DNA from: a virus | DNA: 64,000 bases | Virus record (IMG/VR): IMGVR_UViG_3300037042_003896 | Coordinates: 1 to 64,000 of that record | Strand: one strand, 5' to 3' | In this document: one piece after another, positions 16,899 through 23,496 of the stretch | Numbering within the stretch: the stretch's first letter is position 1 | Layout: the number at the start of each line of letters is the position of its first letter | Position numbers and translations under genes: made by a program | Notes under the pieces: model-generated | Databases searched by the model: none | What the model saw: the letters and a program-made list of their open reading frames with translations, nothing else | Told to the model about the DNA's origin: nothing

Positions 16899-16947
16899 TA
16901 TCTACAAAGGTTAACAATTTATTAACAAATCTTCCTTTGAAGATATT
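16897..16947 (+). terminator. long inverted repeat after ribonucleotide reductase
   Basis: AATATCTACAAAGG (16897-16910) is complementary to CCTTTGAAGATATT (16934-16947) except for one A-A mismatch, with a 23-base loop. It begins in the nrdJ stop codon. The right arm contains the -33 TTG of the next promoter, so it may act as a terminator or a regulatory element. Confidence 0.6.
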
Positions 16948-16966
16948 ATTATTATATATATATTTG
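16937..16966 (+). promoter_or_regulatory. Bacteroidota-type promoter for HNH gene
   Basis: TTG 16937-16939, 19-base spacer, TATATTTG 16959-16966. The ATG at 16972 is only 5 bases beyond the -7 box, so the mRNA would be leaderless or nearly so. Confidence 0.65.
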
Positions 16967-16971
16967 CAAAC

Positions 16972-17481
16972 ATGAAAACATATAAACATATTTGCAAATT
17001 ATGTAACGCTGAAATTGAATATCAGAGTTATAAATCTTATTGGACAGCTAAAAATAGAAACGGAATGTGTAAATCTTGTAGATCTACATTAGCTAATAAA
17101 AGTTCTAAAAGAAATGCTAAACGAGAAAAAAATAGTCAATGGAAGGGGTATGAAGAAATCCCATATAGTTGGTTTAGTAAATATTTTGAAAAAGCTAATA
17201 AGAAAACTAACAATAAAAGAACTGGAGACATAACTATTCAAGATGCACATGCTCTTTGGATAAAGCAAAATAAAAAATGTGCACTCTCAGGAATATCTAT
17301 TGGATTTTATGATGATGGTACCACACATACTTGTTCTATAGATAGAATTGATAGTTTAAAAGAATATACTCTAGATAATATTCAACTTGTTCATAAAGAC
17401 ATCAATATTATGAAAAATAAATTTGATGTTAAATATTTTATAAATACATGTAAATTAATTGCTACATGTAGTATAGAATAA
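16972..17481 (+). CDS. free-standing HNH homing endonuclease-like protein
   Basis: A 169-residue protein. Two CxxC pairs at the N-terminus (HICKLCNAEI and MCKSCRSTL) form a zinc ribbon. A basic linker follows, then an HNH core near residues 100-150: KKCALSGISI, CSIDRIDSLKEYTLDNIQLVHKDINIMKN. The DRID-x(8)-N-x-QLVH-x-x-IN-x-MK pattern is typical of phage HNH endonucleases that move as free-standing genes. It has its own promoter and terminator, so it looks like an independent mobile cassette between nrdJ and recA. Confidence 0.82.
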   Translation: MKTYKHICKLCNAEIEYQSYKSYWTAKNRNGMCKSCRSTLANKSSKRNAKREKNSQWKGYEEIPYSWFSKYFEKANKKTNNKRTGDITIQDAHALWIKQNKKCALSGISIGFYDDGTTHTCSIDRIDSLKEYTLDNIQLVHKDINIMKNKFDVKYFINTCKLIATCSIE

Positions 17482-17506
17482 ATATTTGTTTTGTTTTGTT
17501 GTGGAA

Positions 17507-17540
17507 ATGAGCCTCAGAATTTTTTCTGGGGCTTCATTTT
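17507..17540 (+). terminator. intrinsic terminator after HNH gene
   Basis: GCCTCAGAA (17511-17519) pairs with TTCTGGGGC (17524-17532), with one G-U pair, extended by ATGA/TCAT across a bulge. A T run follows. Confidence 0.8.
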
Positions 17541-17542
17541 TC

Positions 17543-17573
17543 TTTCAAAACTGACAAAAAAGTGTTAACTTTG
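17543..17573 (+). promoter_or_regulatory. Bacteroidota-type promoter for recA-like gene
   Basis: TAACTTTG at 17566-17573 with TTT rather than TTG 20 bases upstream (17543-17545). The start site would lie just before ATG 17589. This excludes the in-frame GTG at 17562 as the start. Confidence 0.6.
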
Positions 17574-17588
17574 TATAAAACTAACAAT

Positions 17589-18644
17589 ATGGCAAAACAA
17601 AAAGAGAATTTAGAAAACAAAAACAGCAAGTTTCAAGCTGCATTAGATAAGTTAAATAAGACTTATGGGGTTGGAACTATTTTAGCATTAGATTCAAAGT
17701 CTAATAATAACTATGATGTTATTAGTACAGGAAGTATTGGGTTTGATTATGTAACTTTAGGTGTTGGAGGATTTGTAAAAGGAAAAATGTATGAATTGAT
17801 GGGATGGGAAGGTACAGGAAAATCAACAATATGTGGACATGTAGCTGCAGAATGTCAAAAGAAAGGTGGAACAGTGCTATATATAGATGGTGAACATGCT
17901 GTAGACAAACAGTATTTTCAACAACTTGGTGTAGATACCACTAAAATGTTAATTGCTCAACCTAGTTGTGGAGAAGAAGGATTTAATGTTGCTATGGAAA
18001 TGATTAATACTGGCGATATTGATCTTATAATTATTGATAGTGATAGTTCATTGATTCCTAAAAAGATGTTAGATGGGGAGGTGGGTGATAGTACCATTGG
18101 TAGAAAAGCATTATTAAATAGTAATGCCTATCCAAAACTGAAAAGTGCTCTTTCACAACACAATGTTTGTGTAATTGTAATTAGTCAATATCGTGAAAAG
18201 ATTGGTATTATGTTTGGTAATCCTACAACTACACAAGGAGGACATGCTTTAAAATTCTACACAGACTGTAGAATTGAAGTGAGCAGGTCTTTAGCTAAAG
18301 ATGGAGATGTAACTTATGGTAATATCACTAAGGTAAAAGCTACTAAGAATAAAATGTCTCCTCCATATAGAATATCACAATTTGATATTGTGTACGGACA
18401 AGGTATTGATAAACTTGGTGAACTTTTACAGCTCTTAAATGATTTTGAAATTGCTAAGAAATGGGGAAAAAGCATTACTGTTGATGAAGTTAAATATGAT
18501 GTTGATGAGTTTAAAACATTAATTTTGGATAATCCAGAATTTTACGAAGAACTCAAACAGAAAATAATCAATAAAATTAAAAATACCACAGATCTTCCAA
18601 TTGAAGAGGTGATTATTGAAATTAATACTATAGATGAATTATGA
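17589..18644 (+). CDS. recA: RecA-like recombinase
   Basis: A 351-residue protein with the RecA core. Walker A is GWEGTGKST (residues 72-80). VLYIDGEHAVD is the conserved segment with the catalytic Glu, followed by the Walker B strand LIIIDSDSSLIPK. The end of the ATPase core is VCVIVISQYREKIGIMFGNPTTTQGGHALKFY, which includes the L2 loop with GGHALKF. It forms filaments on single-stranded DNA for strand exchange, and the PD-(D/E)XK exonuclease upstream could supply the ends. The ATG at 17589 is chosen because the -7 box ends at 17573. Length is near bacterial RecA. The next gene overlaps its stop. Confidence 0.92.
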   Translation: MAKQKENLENKNSKFQAALDKLNKTYGVGTILALDSKSNNNYDVISTGSIGFDYVTLGVGGFVKGKMYELMGWEGTGKSTICGHVAAECQKKGGTVLYIDGEHAVDKQYFQQLGVDTTKMLIAQPSCGEEGFNVAMEMINTGDIDLIIIDSDSSLIPKKMLDGEVGDSTIGRKALLNSNAYPKLKSALSQHNVCVIVISQYREKIGIMFGNPTTTQGGHALKFYTDCRIEVSRSLAKDGDVTYGNITKVKATKNKMSPPYRISQFDIVYGQGIDKLGELLQLLNDFEIAKKWGKSITVDEVKYDVDEFKTLILDNPEFYEELKQKIINKIKNTTDLPIEEVIIEINTIDEL

Positions 18645-18856
18645 GTTTAATTACAGGAGTAAGCGATGATGAGTTAAATCTTTTCAAGAAGCAATATCTT
18701 AGTCTTCCAGAACTATTTAGGGAAATAGAAGAAATGCAATCAGAACCATTAGAAAAGGATAATCCTTTTTATAATGGGTGGAAGCATAAACTTAATTTCT
18801 TAATAAATATGTATAACGTCAAGTCAGAATTTAAGAAATTCGAAAAAATACCATGA
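18641..18856 (+). CDS. small helical hypothetical protein
   Basis: A 71-residue, mostly helical protein (DDELNLFKKQYLSLPELFREIEEMQ, HKLNFLINMYNVKSEFKKFEK). It starts at an ATGA overlap with recA and ends at an ATGA overlap with the next gene. Tight coupling to the recombinase suggests a recombination accessory role, but no family is recognised. Confidence 0.65.
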   Translation: MSLITGVSDDELNLFKKQYLSLPELFREIEEMQSEPLEKDNPFYNGWKHKLNFLINMYNVKSEFKKFEKIP

Positions 18857-19254
18857 AAACTTGTAAGATACCAAATTGTACAAATTTTGTTTGGTCAAAA
18901 GGACTATGTAAAAGTCATACAATGGGGAAACCTTTATGTAACACACGAACTGCATTAATCAATAAAATCAAGGTTAATGTAGTTGATATGCTACAAATGT
19001 ATGAGTTCTTTTCATCTATATGGAAAAAACGCAATCACTATTCAGAAATAAGTGGTACATATTTAGGAAAAGATCCGTTAAGTATTTACTTCCATCATAT
19101 ACTTTCTAAAGAAAAATATCCAGAAGCTATATTTGATGAAGAAAATATCGTACTTTTGACACTTGATGAACATGCGGATATTGAAAATAATATGTATAAA
19201 TTTGACGAAATAAACAATCAACGTAATTATTTAAAAACCAAATATGAATTATGA
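18853..19254 (+). CDS. zinc-finger/HNH-like recombination protein
   Basis: A 133-residue protein. The N-terminus CKIPNCTNFVWSKGLCKSH is a CxxxxC...CxxH zinc site common in phage HNH and NinG-like proteins. The second half (SIYFHHILSKEKYPEA, then ENIVLLTLDEHADIEN) gives the FHHILSK...H layout of a treble-clef HNH nuclease with a final H in the LDEH segment. Such proteins can act as structure-specific nucleases in phage recombination. The placement after recA supports that over a homing role. Confidence 0.68.
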   Translation: MKTCKIPNCTNFVWSKGLCKSHTMGKPLCNTRTALINKIKVNVVDMLQMYEFFSSIWKKRNHYSEISGTYLGKDPLSIYFHHILSKEKYPEAIFDEENIVLLTLDEHADIENNMYKFDEINNQRNYLKTKYEL

Positions 19255-19547
19255 AAACTCAATTTTTCTACACTCGTAAAGAGTTAGTATCAGGAGATCC
19301 TGAAAATCCTGTATTTAAAGAGTTCAGGGACAGTTTTAATGTGAGGAAGGTGATTCGTACCCTTGGTATGGATGATGGGCGTCTACTCGTTCTATTGGAT
19401 GATATTCATCAAAGGGCACAAGAAGTTCCTGTTCATAACAAGCAAGGAAAGATTACTTCTTACAAACGTGAAACAAATGTATTTCAAAGTGAAATATATT
19501 TAGAAGTAGAAGACGTTGAACGATTTTACGAAACTGTTTTGACATAA
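19251..19547 (+). CDS. hypothetical protein
   Basis: A 98-residue protein, basic and strand-rich (NVRKVIRTLGMDDGRLLVLLDDIHQRAQEVP, then VFQSEIYLEVEDVERFYETVL). It overlaps the previous stop by ATGA. The layout suggests a small alpha/beta domain. No motif recognised, and no neighbour-specific clue beyond membership of the recombination operon. Confidence 0.65.
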   Translation: MKTQFFYTRKELVSGDPENPVFKEFRDSFNVRKVIRTLGMDDGRLLVLLDDIHQRAQEVPVHNKQGKITSYKRETNVFQSEIYLEVEDVERFYETVLT

Positions 19548-19551
19548 AACG

Positions 19552-20184
19552 ATGTCTAAATTAGCAATACTCTATACAGATAATGCTTTTCCAGAGATAC
19601 TTAATTTATCTCTGGAGAAGTTAAGTCTGATTTCTACAGATGTACGAATTATTGTTTGTGCAAATAAACCTATAGAAAACAATAAATTTGAAGAAATTAT
19701 TGTAAATAATCCTATTAGAAATCATTATAATATAATTGAAAAAATATTAGCAGCAATAAATCACGGACAATCAACAGGAGATTACAAATATGTTAGTTTT
19801 TTAGAACATGATGTACTTTATCCACAAAATTATTTTGATTATCCTGATTTTAAAGATGCTATCATCAATGACAATTATATAGGAATGTGTAAAGATGGAT
19901 TTCAAAATAAACTTCCATGTCAATTACCATTACATCAAATGACAATGGAGATTACTTTTGCTCTTCAACATTTCAATAAACTACTTGAGCCATCTAAAAC
20001 AAGAGGTGTAGAGGTAGAACCTAAGATTAATAATAGATATTATTCAAATTATCCAGCAGTACATATTAATCATGGACGTAATTTTACAAGCCATTTTAAT
20101 TGTTATGGAAAGATATTTACATTACACAATAGTTATTGGAAAGATCACAAACCTCTTTGGGATAGAATAAAAAAAGCACCTTAA
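19552..20184 (+). CDS. glycosyltransferase-like protein (GT-A-like)
   Basis: A 210-residue protein. It opens with a Rossmann-like strand (KLAILYTDNAFPEILNLSL), continues with DVRIIVCANKP, and has YKYVSFLEHDVLYPQNYFD, a GT-A type metal/sugar-nucleotide motif position (EHD in place of DxD). The later HQMTMEITFALQHFNKLLE and HGRNFTSHFN segments look like acceptor-side elements. It is the last rightward gene, and the other sugar-modifying genes lie just across the terminator. The acceptor is unknown. The GT assignment is moderate, based on the HDV motif and the strand order. Confidence 0.5.
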   Translation: MSKLAILYTDNAFPEILNLSLEKLSLISTDVRIIVCANKPIENNKFEEIIVNNPIRNHYNIIEKILAAINHGQSTGDYKYVSFLEHDVLYPQNYFDYPDFKDAIINDNYIGMCKDGFQNKLPCQLPLHQMTMEITFALQHFNKLLEPSKTRGVEVEPKINNRYYSNYPAVHINHGRNFTSHFNCYGKIFTLHNSYWKDHKPLWDRIKKAP

Positions 20185-20199
20185 TTGGTGCTTTCTTTT
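20173..20199. terminator. bidirectional terminator between the two gene blocks
   Basis: AAAGCACC (20173-20180), loop TTAATT, GGTGCTTT (20187-20194). A T run follows on the right and an A run precedes on the left, so it works for both strands. Both convergent stop codons lie in the loop. Confidence 0.9.
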
Positions 20200-20804
20200 T
20201 TTAGTATTATTGCTGTAATAGAATGAGGACTTTTCTCTATAATTTCTATAGATTCTATTTTTTCTAATAGTTTATTAAATTCTATTTCTGAAATAAAATA
20301 TCGACTATTTAAAGAAGGTTTACCTGATTTAAGGTCTTTTAAGAGTTGTAATGTATTGTTATAAGAATTACTTCCATACCCAGGATATAATACAGGGTTT
20401 GATGTGTGAAGATCTTCGAGAATATATATTCCTTTAGGTTTAAGATGATTGAATAATGTATTAATCGTTACTTGTTGTTGTAACATTGTATGTCCACCGT
20501 CATCAATAATAAAATCGAGATTTTTAGGAAGAGTAGATAAATGATGTTTATTCTCCTGATTAATAGTAAAAGTTTTGATTCTTGTTGTATCAAACTTTTC
20601 CTTATTATGGATATCAACACCATAGATCATTCCTTGAGGAAAATATTCTTCCCACATTTTTAAAGAAAATCCATCTTGTATTCCTATTTCTAACATTTGA
20701 ATAGGAAGGTCTTTTAAAGCAGATAAAGCAACGTCATAATGGTCTAAATACCCATGCGTTGCTTTATCTGTTTTATGCTTTTTACCAATAGATGATAAAC
20801 TCAT
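20181..20804 (-). CDS. SAM-dependent sugar O-methyltransferase-like protein
   Basis: A 207-residue protein. The N-terminus (IGKKHKTDKATHGYLDHYD) carries the GKKxxTDK...HxYxxxY block of the family that includes macrocin/rhamnosyl O-methyltransferases. The AdoMet-binding motif I is MLEIGIQDGFSLKMW, and motif II is MIYGVDIHN. LDFIIDDGGHTMLQQQ holds the metal-binding/acid DDGGH block. Such enzymes methylate sugar hydroxyls. It belongs with the sugar-modifying genes at 23-27 kb and could methylate glycans of the virion or host surface. It ends inside the shared terminator loop. Confidence 0.82.
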   Translation of the reverse strand: MSLSSIGKKHKTDKATHGYLDHYDVALSALKDLPIQMLEIGIQDGFSLKMWEEYFPQGMIYGVDIHNKEKFDTTRIKTFTINQENKHHLSTLPKNLDFIIDDGGHTMLQQQVTINTLFNHLKPKGIYILEDLHTSNPVLYPGYGSNSYNNTLQLLKDLKSGKPSLNSRYFISEIEFNKLLEKIESIEIIEKSPHSITAIILKKESTN

Positions 20805-20941
20805 TTAGATAACTTTTTACCTGTCATTGGAGCCATAGGGCTCTTTCCTTTTTTAATTTTGTCCATCTCCTTCATAAAATTAGGCTTATCTTTTGGAGGA
20901 GGAGCCACCTTTGGTGCTTTTTTAGGAGTGCCTGATTTCAT
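20801..20941 (-). CDS. small basic Pro/Lys-rich protein (46 aa)
   Basis: A short gene of 47 codons including the stop. The protein begins MKSGTPKKAPKVAPPPKDKP and ends GKKLSK. It is strongly basic and proline-rich, with no predicted fold. Its TGA overlaps the methyltransferase ATG, and its ATG overlaps the stop of the lipoprotein gene upstream, so the reading frame is enclosed by coupled neighbours. It resembles other small basic proteins of this late block and may be a minor virion or DNA-binding component. Confidence 0.65.
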   Translation of the reverse strand: MKSGTPKKAPKVAPPPKDKPNFMKEMDKIKKGKSPMAPMTGKKLSK

Positions 20942-21096
20942 TATTTCAAAATTATTGAATCAATTACAATCGTATCACATTTCAAAGAATCAACACAAGT
21001 TGAATCATTTGGTGTGGTAGAAACTTCAGGAGTCTTAGTTGTACATGATACAAACAATGTTGCAATCATAGCAACCATAAAAATTACTTTTTTCAT
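20941..21096 (-). CDS. small phage lipoprotein (51 aa)
   Basis: The protein starts MKKVIFMVAMIATLFVSC, a textbook type II signal peptide: two lysines, a hydrophobic core and a lipobox ending in Cys18. The mature part is short, Thr/Ser/Asp-rich and has two more cysteines (CVDSLKCD). It should be lipid-anchored in the cell envelope, exported by host Sec and signal peptidase II. Possible roles are superinfection exclusion, an outer-membrane spanin subunit, or masking of a receptor. It lies away from the lysis cassette, which favours exclusion or surface alteration. Start and stop overlap its neighbours. Confidence 0.72.
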   Translation of the reverse strand: MKKVIFMVAMIATLFVSCTTKTPEVSTTPNDSTCVDSLKCDTIVIDSIILK

Positions 21097-21118
21097 TAGT
21101 CTTGTTTTAAATTAGTTA

Positions 21119-21319
21119 TTATTTATTTTTAGCCATTTTTTTAAATGTTCGGGCTAATGCTTTTCTTTTTGGTGTACAAGTTGCTTTTGTCATAGGAGTA
21201 CAAAATCCCTTATGAGCAGGATTAACTGCACCCTGAATCCAATTCTTTTTAACTTTCCCACCAGATTTTAGTGTGGAACCATTGGGTTTAATCAAAGGAC
21301 CATTGGGTACATTAGTCAT
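21119..21319 (-). CDS. small basic Crassvirales-type protein
   Basis: A 66-residue protein rich in Lys and Pro: NGPLIKPNGSTLKSGG at the front, and HKGFCTPMTKATCTPKRKALARTFKKMAK at the end. The GFCTPMTK-xTCTPKRKALA-TFKK block recurs, as I recall, in small proteins of many Bacteroidota phages. Function is not established; abundant small basic proteins of this kind may be virion-associated. Two conserved cysteines seven residues apart could bind a metal or crosslink. Confidence 0.75.
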   Translation of the reverse strand: MTNVPNGPLIKPNGSTLKSGGKVKKNWIQGAVNPAHKGFCTPMTKATCTPKRKALARTFKKMAKNK

Positions 21320-21321
21320 GG

Positions 21322-21495
21322 CTATTTCTTTTTAGAGATTTTACCACCACATTTTAAACATGCTCCATTTTTTGCTTTTGCAGGAGGGAGATTCCTTTCT
21401 TGAACCTTTGTCCAAGCACCATTAGGGTCTACCATTCCAACCTTAAGAGATTTGGAAGTTACACCACCAGCTTGCATTTTTTTAACTGTTGCCAT
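21322..21495 (-). CDS. small basic protein with CxxC (57 aa)
   Basis: A short gene between two recognised small genes. The protein starts MATVKKMQAGGVTSKSLKVG and ends NGACLKCGGKISKKK, with a CLKC zinc-type pair close to a lysine-rich tail. The MQAGG segment resembles the xQxGG motifs found repeatedly in the large virion proteins at 57-63 kb. It is probably a minor structural or DNA-associated protein. The frame is closed by TAG at 21322-21324. Confidence 0.7.
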   Translation of the reverse strand: MATVKKMQAGGVTSKSLKVGMVDPNGAWTKVQERNLPPAKAKNGACLKCGGKISKKK

Positions 21496-21514
21496 GATTT
21501 AATATTTTAAATTG

Positions 21515-21748
21515 TTATTCTTCTGCTTCTTCTTCTGGCATTTCATTTATCACACCTTCTTCTACAGCTTTTGCCATTATTCCTTCAATAATTACATTAG
21601 CTTTTTCTGCAAGCAGAATTTGTGCAGCAGTTTCTGTGCTAAGAATTGCTCTAATTGTGTTAAGTAAAAATCCAAAATCTCTTCCTGATAATGTAAATGT
21701 GTCCTCAGGAGTCCATGAATACTTTTTGTTTGAATCGTAGGTTGCCAT
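21515..21748 (-). CDS. small helical late protein
   Basis: A 77-residue protein: an N-terminal polar part (ATYDSNKKYSWTPEDTFTLSGRDFGFLLNTIRAIL), a helix (ETAAQILLAEKANVIIEGIMAKAVEEG), then an acidic tail (PEEEAEE). The gene has a clear promoter and 5' palindrome immediately upstream. This suggests it is the first gene of a leftward unit running down to the methyltransferase. No family name is certain; the W-P-x-D-x-F-x-L-S-G-x-x-F pattern looks like a conserved phage motif. Confidence 0.72.
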   Translation of the reverse strand: MATYDSNKKYSWTPEDTFTLSGRDFGFLLNTIRAILSTETAAQILLAEKANVIIEGIMAKAVEEGVINEMPEEEAEE

Positions 21749-21767
21749 AATTTAAGGTTTTAGTTAG

Positions 21768-21789
21768 TTTGCAATTTGCGAATTGCAAA
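21768..21789 (-). promoter_or_regulatory. palindrome over the -7 box, candidate operator
   Basis: TTTGCAATT (21768-21776), TGCG loop, AATTGCAAA (21781-21789): a perfect 9-bp inverted repeat. Its right arm overlaps four bases of the -7 element, so a bound repressor would block the promoter, or the mRNA 5' end would fold into a hairpin. Confidence 0.5.
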
Positions 21790-21815
21790 GATACAATAAT
21801 TTTATTATAATTCAA
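21786..21815 (-). promoter_or_regulatory. Bacteroidota-type late promoter
   Basis: On the minus strand TTG (21813-21815), 19-base spacer, TATCTTTG (21786-21793). A near-perfect match to the consensus, driving 21748 leftward. Confidence 0.75.
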
Positions 21816-22086
21816 TATTAAATGTAATTGTGGAAGAAGTTTTAATACTTTTTGAAAGATCTAACTTAATACCAAACTGATTATTAAACTTTAGTATCTC
21901 ACGTAATAACGCTTGTGTATACTTAGGAATACTAGGAGCAATCCGACAATATATTTTATTTCCTCCATTAGTAAATTGTATACTTGCAAATTCATCAATA
22001 GAATCTATAACTCCTTCCAAGTGAGCGAGATAAGTAAGATCGTTATCTCGCATCACATGAGGGAAGTTTTTTCTATAGATTTCCAT
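21805..22086 (-). CDS. hypothetical late protein
   Basis: A 93-residue protein. Segments HLEGVIDSIDEFASIQFTNGGNKIYCRIAPSIPKYTQALLREIL and SSTITFNIEL give a helix-strand-strand-helix-strand plan. Two strands near the middle (SIQFT, KIYCRIA) flank a GG turn. No family is recognised. The end of the coding sequence contains the -33 element of the promoter for the next leftward unit. Confidence 0.65.
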   Translation of the reverse strand: MEIYRKNFPHVMRDNDLTYLAHLEGVIDSIDEFASIQFTNGGNKIYCRIAPSIPKYTQALLREILKFNNQFGIKLDLSKSIKTSSTITFNIEL

Positions 22087-22087
22087 A

Positions 22088-22576
22088 TTAATTTTGATTC
22101 ATTTTTAATCCTTTATTCCAAGCAGGTCTATTTTTTAATCTATCACTAGATGCTTTTCTTAATTCAGGATTTTTTATAAATTTTTCTTTACTTTTTAATC
22201 CAATCTTTTTTTTAGTTTCTTCTGAATGAAAAAATCTTCTTTCATTATTAACTTGAATATTATTGTAAATAGGACTATACATCCAAATATATTTATTTTC
22301 CCTATTTAAAATTTTTTCAGGAGAAGTACTCATTTCTACTATTTGAAAAATAAAAGTTTCTTCTCCATATTTATTCCAAGCATTTTGAAGATGGTGATTG
22401 CGATGTCTATTATGTTTTAAATCACATTTGTGTTGTGCAAAACGTTGTTTAATATTAGAACTACTACCAATATAAACATTATTGTTTATAAGATTTAATA
22501 TTTGATAGATACCACAATTTTTAAGAAGTTTTAATTTATCTTTTCTTTGAATATAAAATTCTTCTTCTGTTAACAT
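22088..22576 (-). CDS. GIY-YIG homing endonuclease with NUMOD3 repeats
   Basis: A 162-residue protein. The catalytic GIY-YIG block is visible: CGIYQILNLINNNVYIGSSSNIKQRFAQH, with Tyr, the YIG variant, and the Arg of the RF-x-x-H helix. A family-typical HLQNAWNKYGEETFIFQIVE follows with the catalytic Glu region. The C-terminus (HSEETKKKIGLKSK, then PAWNKGLKMN) is NUMOD3-type DNA-binding modules. It is free-standing between two late genes and starts in an overlap with the stop of the Dps-like gene, so it borrows translation from that gene. Confidence 0.9.
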   Translation of the reverse strand: MLTEEEFYIQRKDKLKLLKNCGIYQILNLINNNVYIGSSSNIKQRFAQHKCDLKHNRHRNHHLQNAWNKYGEETFIFQIVEMSTSPEKILNRENKYIWMYSPIYNNIQVNNERRFFHSEETKKKIGLKSKEKFIKNPELRKASSDRLKNRPAWNKGLKMNQN

Positions 22577-22992
22577 TATGAAAGAGTTGTTAAATAAAGT
22601 GCTTTTGCTGCAACACCAGATAATTCCTGACTCATATTTTCTATATCTGTATAATTATTTATAGAAGCAAAATCTTCTAATTCTTTAGCAAAAGATTTTA
22701 TTTCTTGCAAAATAGTAGATAAATTTGAACCATCTACAGTAGGAATAAATTTAAAGGATTTTACTTTCTTTGCTGAATAACCCATAAATTTTTCCATTAA
22801 AGAATCTTTAAAATCATTTAAATATTCATATACATCTCCACTATTTTTATGTTCTGCATAAATAGTAGTTTGCCAATGGATTAACCACGTTTGCATAGTA
22901 AAATATGTAAGCTTACTTGCTACACCTTCAAGAGACATATCTGCTCCCATAGACTTTATCATGTCATCTGGGAATAATGATCTAATTGCCAT
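22576..22992 (-). CDS. Dps/ferritin-like DUF5856-type protein
   Basis: A 138-residue helical protein. LTYFTMQTWLIHWQTTIYAEHKNSGDVYEYLNDFKDSLMEKFMG has the H-W-x(4-5)-A-E-H and D-x-x-D-x-x-x-E-K spacing of Dps-like four-helix bundles used by DUF5856 proteins. Dps proteins bind DNA or iron; for phage DUF5856 proteins the function is not established. Late position suggests a virion or DNA-protecting role. Iron-site residues are partly present, but I cannot confirm a full ferroxidase centre. Confidence 0.62.
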   Translation of the reverse strand: MAIRSLFPDDMIKSMGADMSLEGVASKLTYFTMQTWLIHWQTTIYAEHKNSGDVYEYLNDFKDSLMEKFMGYSAKKVKSFKFIPTVDGSNLSTILQEIKSFAKELEDFASINNYTDIENMSQELSGVAAKALYLTTLS

Positions 22993-23068
22993 AATATATT
23001 ATTTATTTAATTTTCATATAAAGGAGTCTCTACAAGATCATATAGTGTGAGGAGTAGGGAAATATCCA

Positions 23069-23278
23069 TTATCCTAAAAGTGTTGTAGTGGTGGTAGTTG
23101 TTGTAGAAGAAGAAGAAGTAGTGGTGGTTGTTGTAGGATTACAACATTCATATGCATTAATCTCTACCCATTTTCCTACTTTGGGCATTTTCCTAGCTAA
23201 TATTACAGAACTAGGAACTATATCTCCTGAACCATCGAATCTCACGAAGGCTTTAAGATCTCTTTTATTTGTTGCCAT
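23069..23278 (-). CDS. small protein with ECCNP and poly-Thr/Ser tail
   Basis: A 69-residue protein in two parts. The first 47 or so residues (LKAFVRFDGSGDIVP, MPKVGKWVEI, YECCNP) form a short beta-type domain. The tail is six Thr, four Ser, eight Thr, then LLG. It is a paralog of the next gene upstream (23485). The tail is encoded by mixed ACA/ACC/ACT codons, so it is kept at the protein level. It is likely a virion surface component, and the tail is a good candidate for O-glycosylation by the adjacent transferases. Confidence 0.75.
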   Translation of the reverse strand: MATNKRDLKAFVRFDGSGDIVPSSVILARKMPKVGKWVEINAYECCNPTTTTTTSSSSTTTTTTTTLLG

Positions 23279-23296
23279 TTTCTTAAGTTTTAAAAA

Positions 23297-23485
23297 TTAA
23301 AAAGGTCCTCCTCTACCAGTTGTAGTGGTAGTAGTAGTAGTTGAAGGATTACAACATTCTGAGGCTGGTATTTCATACCACTTGCCAACTTTAGGTTTAT
23401 TCTTTCGAAGAACAAGACTGCCAGCAACCACTCGTCCACTTCCATCAAAGCGAACAAATGCTTTAAGATTTTTATCTTTTGCCAT
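23297..23485 (-). CDS. paralogous small protein with ECCNP and poly-Thr tail
   Basis: A 62-residue protein sharing LKAFVRFDGSG, KPKVGKW and SECCNP with its neighbour at 23069-23278. A run of eight Thr then GRGGPF follows. The two genes are adjacent tandem duplicates that have diverged in the middle and in tail length. The DGSG turn and double Cys are the most conserved points. Function unknown; see neighbour for the glycosylation idea. Confidence 0.75.
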   Translation of the reverse strand: MAKDKNLKAFVRFDGSGRVVAGSLVLRKNKPKVGKWYEIPASECCNPSTTTTTTTTGRGGPF

Positions 23486-23496
23486 TTTAGTAAAAA

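Noticed and set aside
23007-23069. 20-codon leftward ORF (MDISLLLTLYD...) overlapping the stop of the poly-Thr gene
   Set aside because: It fits the TAATG coupling pattern but is too short and featureless to support as a gene.
23088-23300. Rightward ORF with poly-Val/Glu opposite the poly-Thr gene
   Set aside because: Low-complexity shadow of the Thr codons on the other strand.
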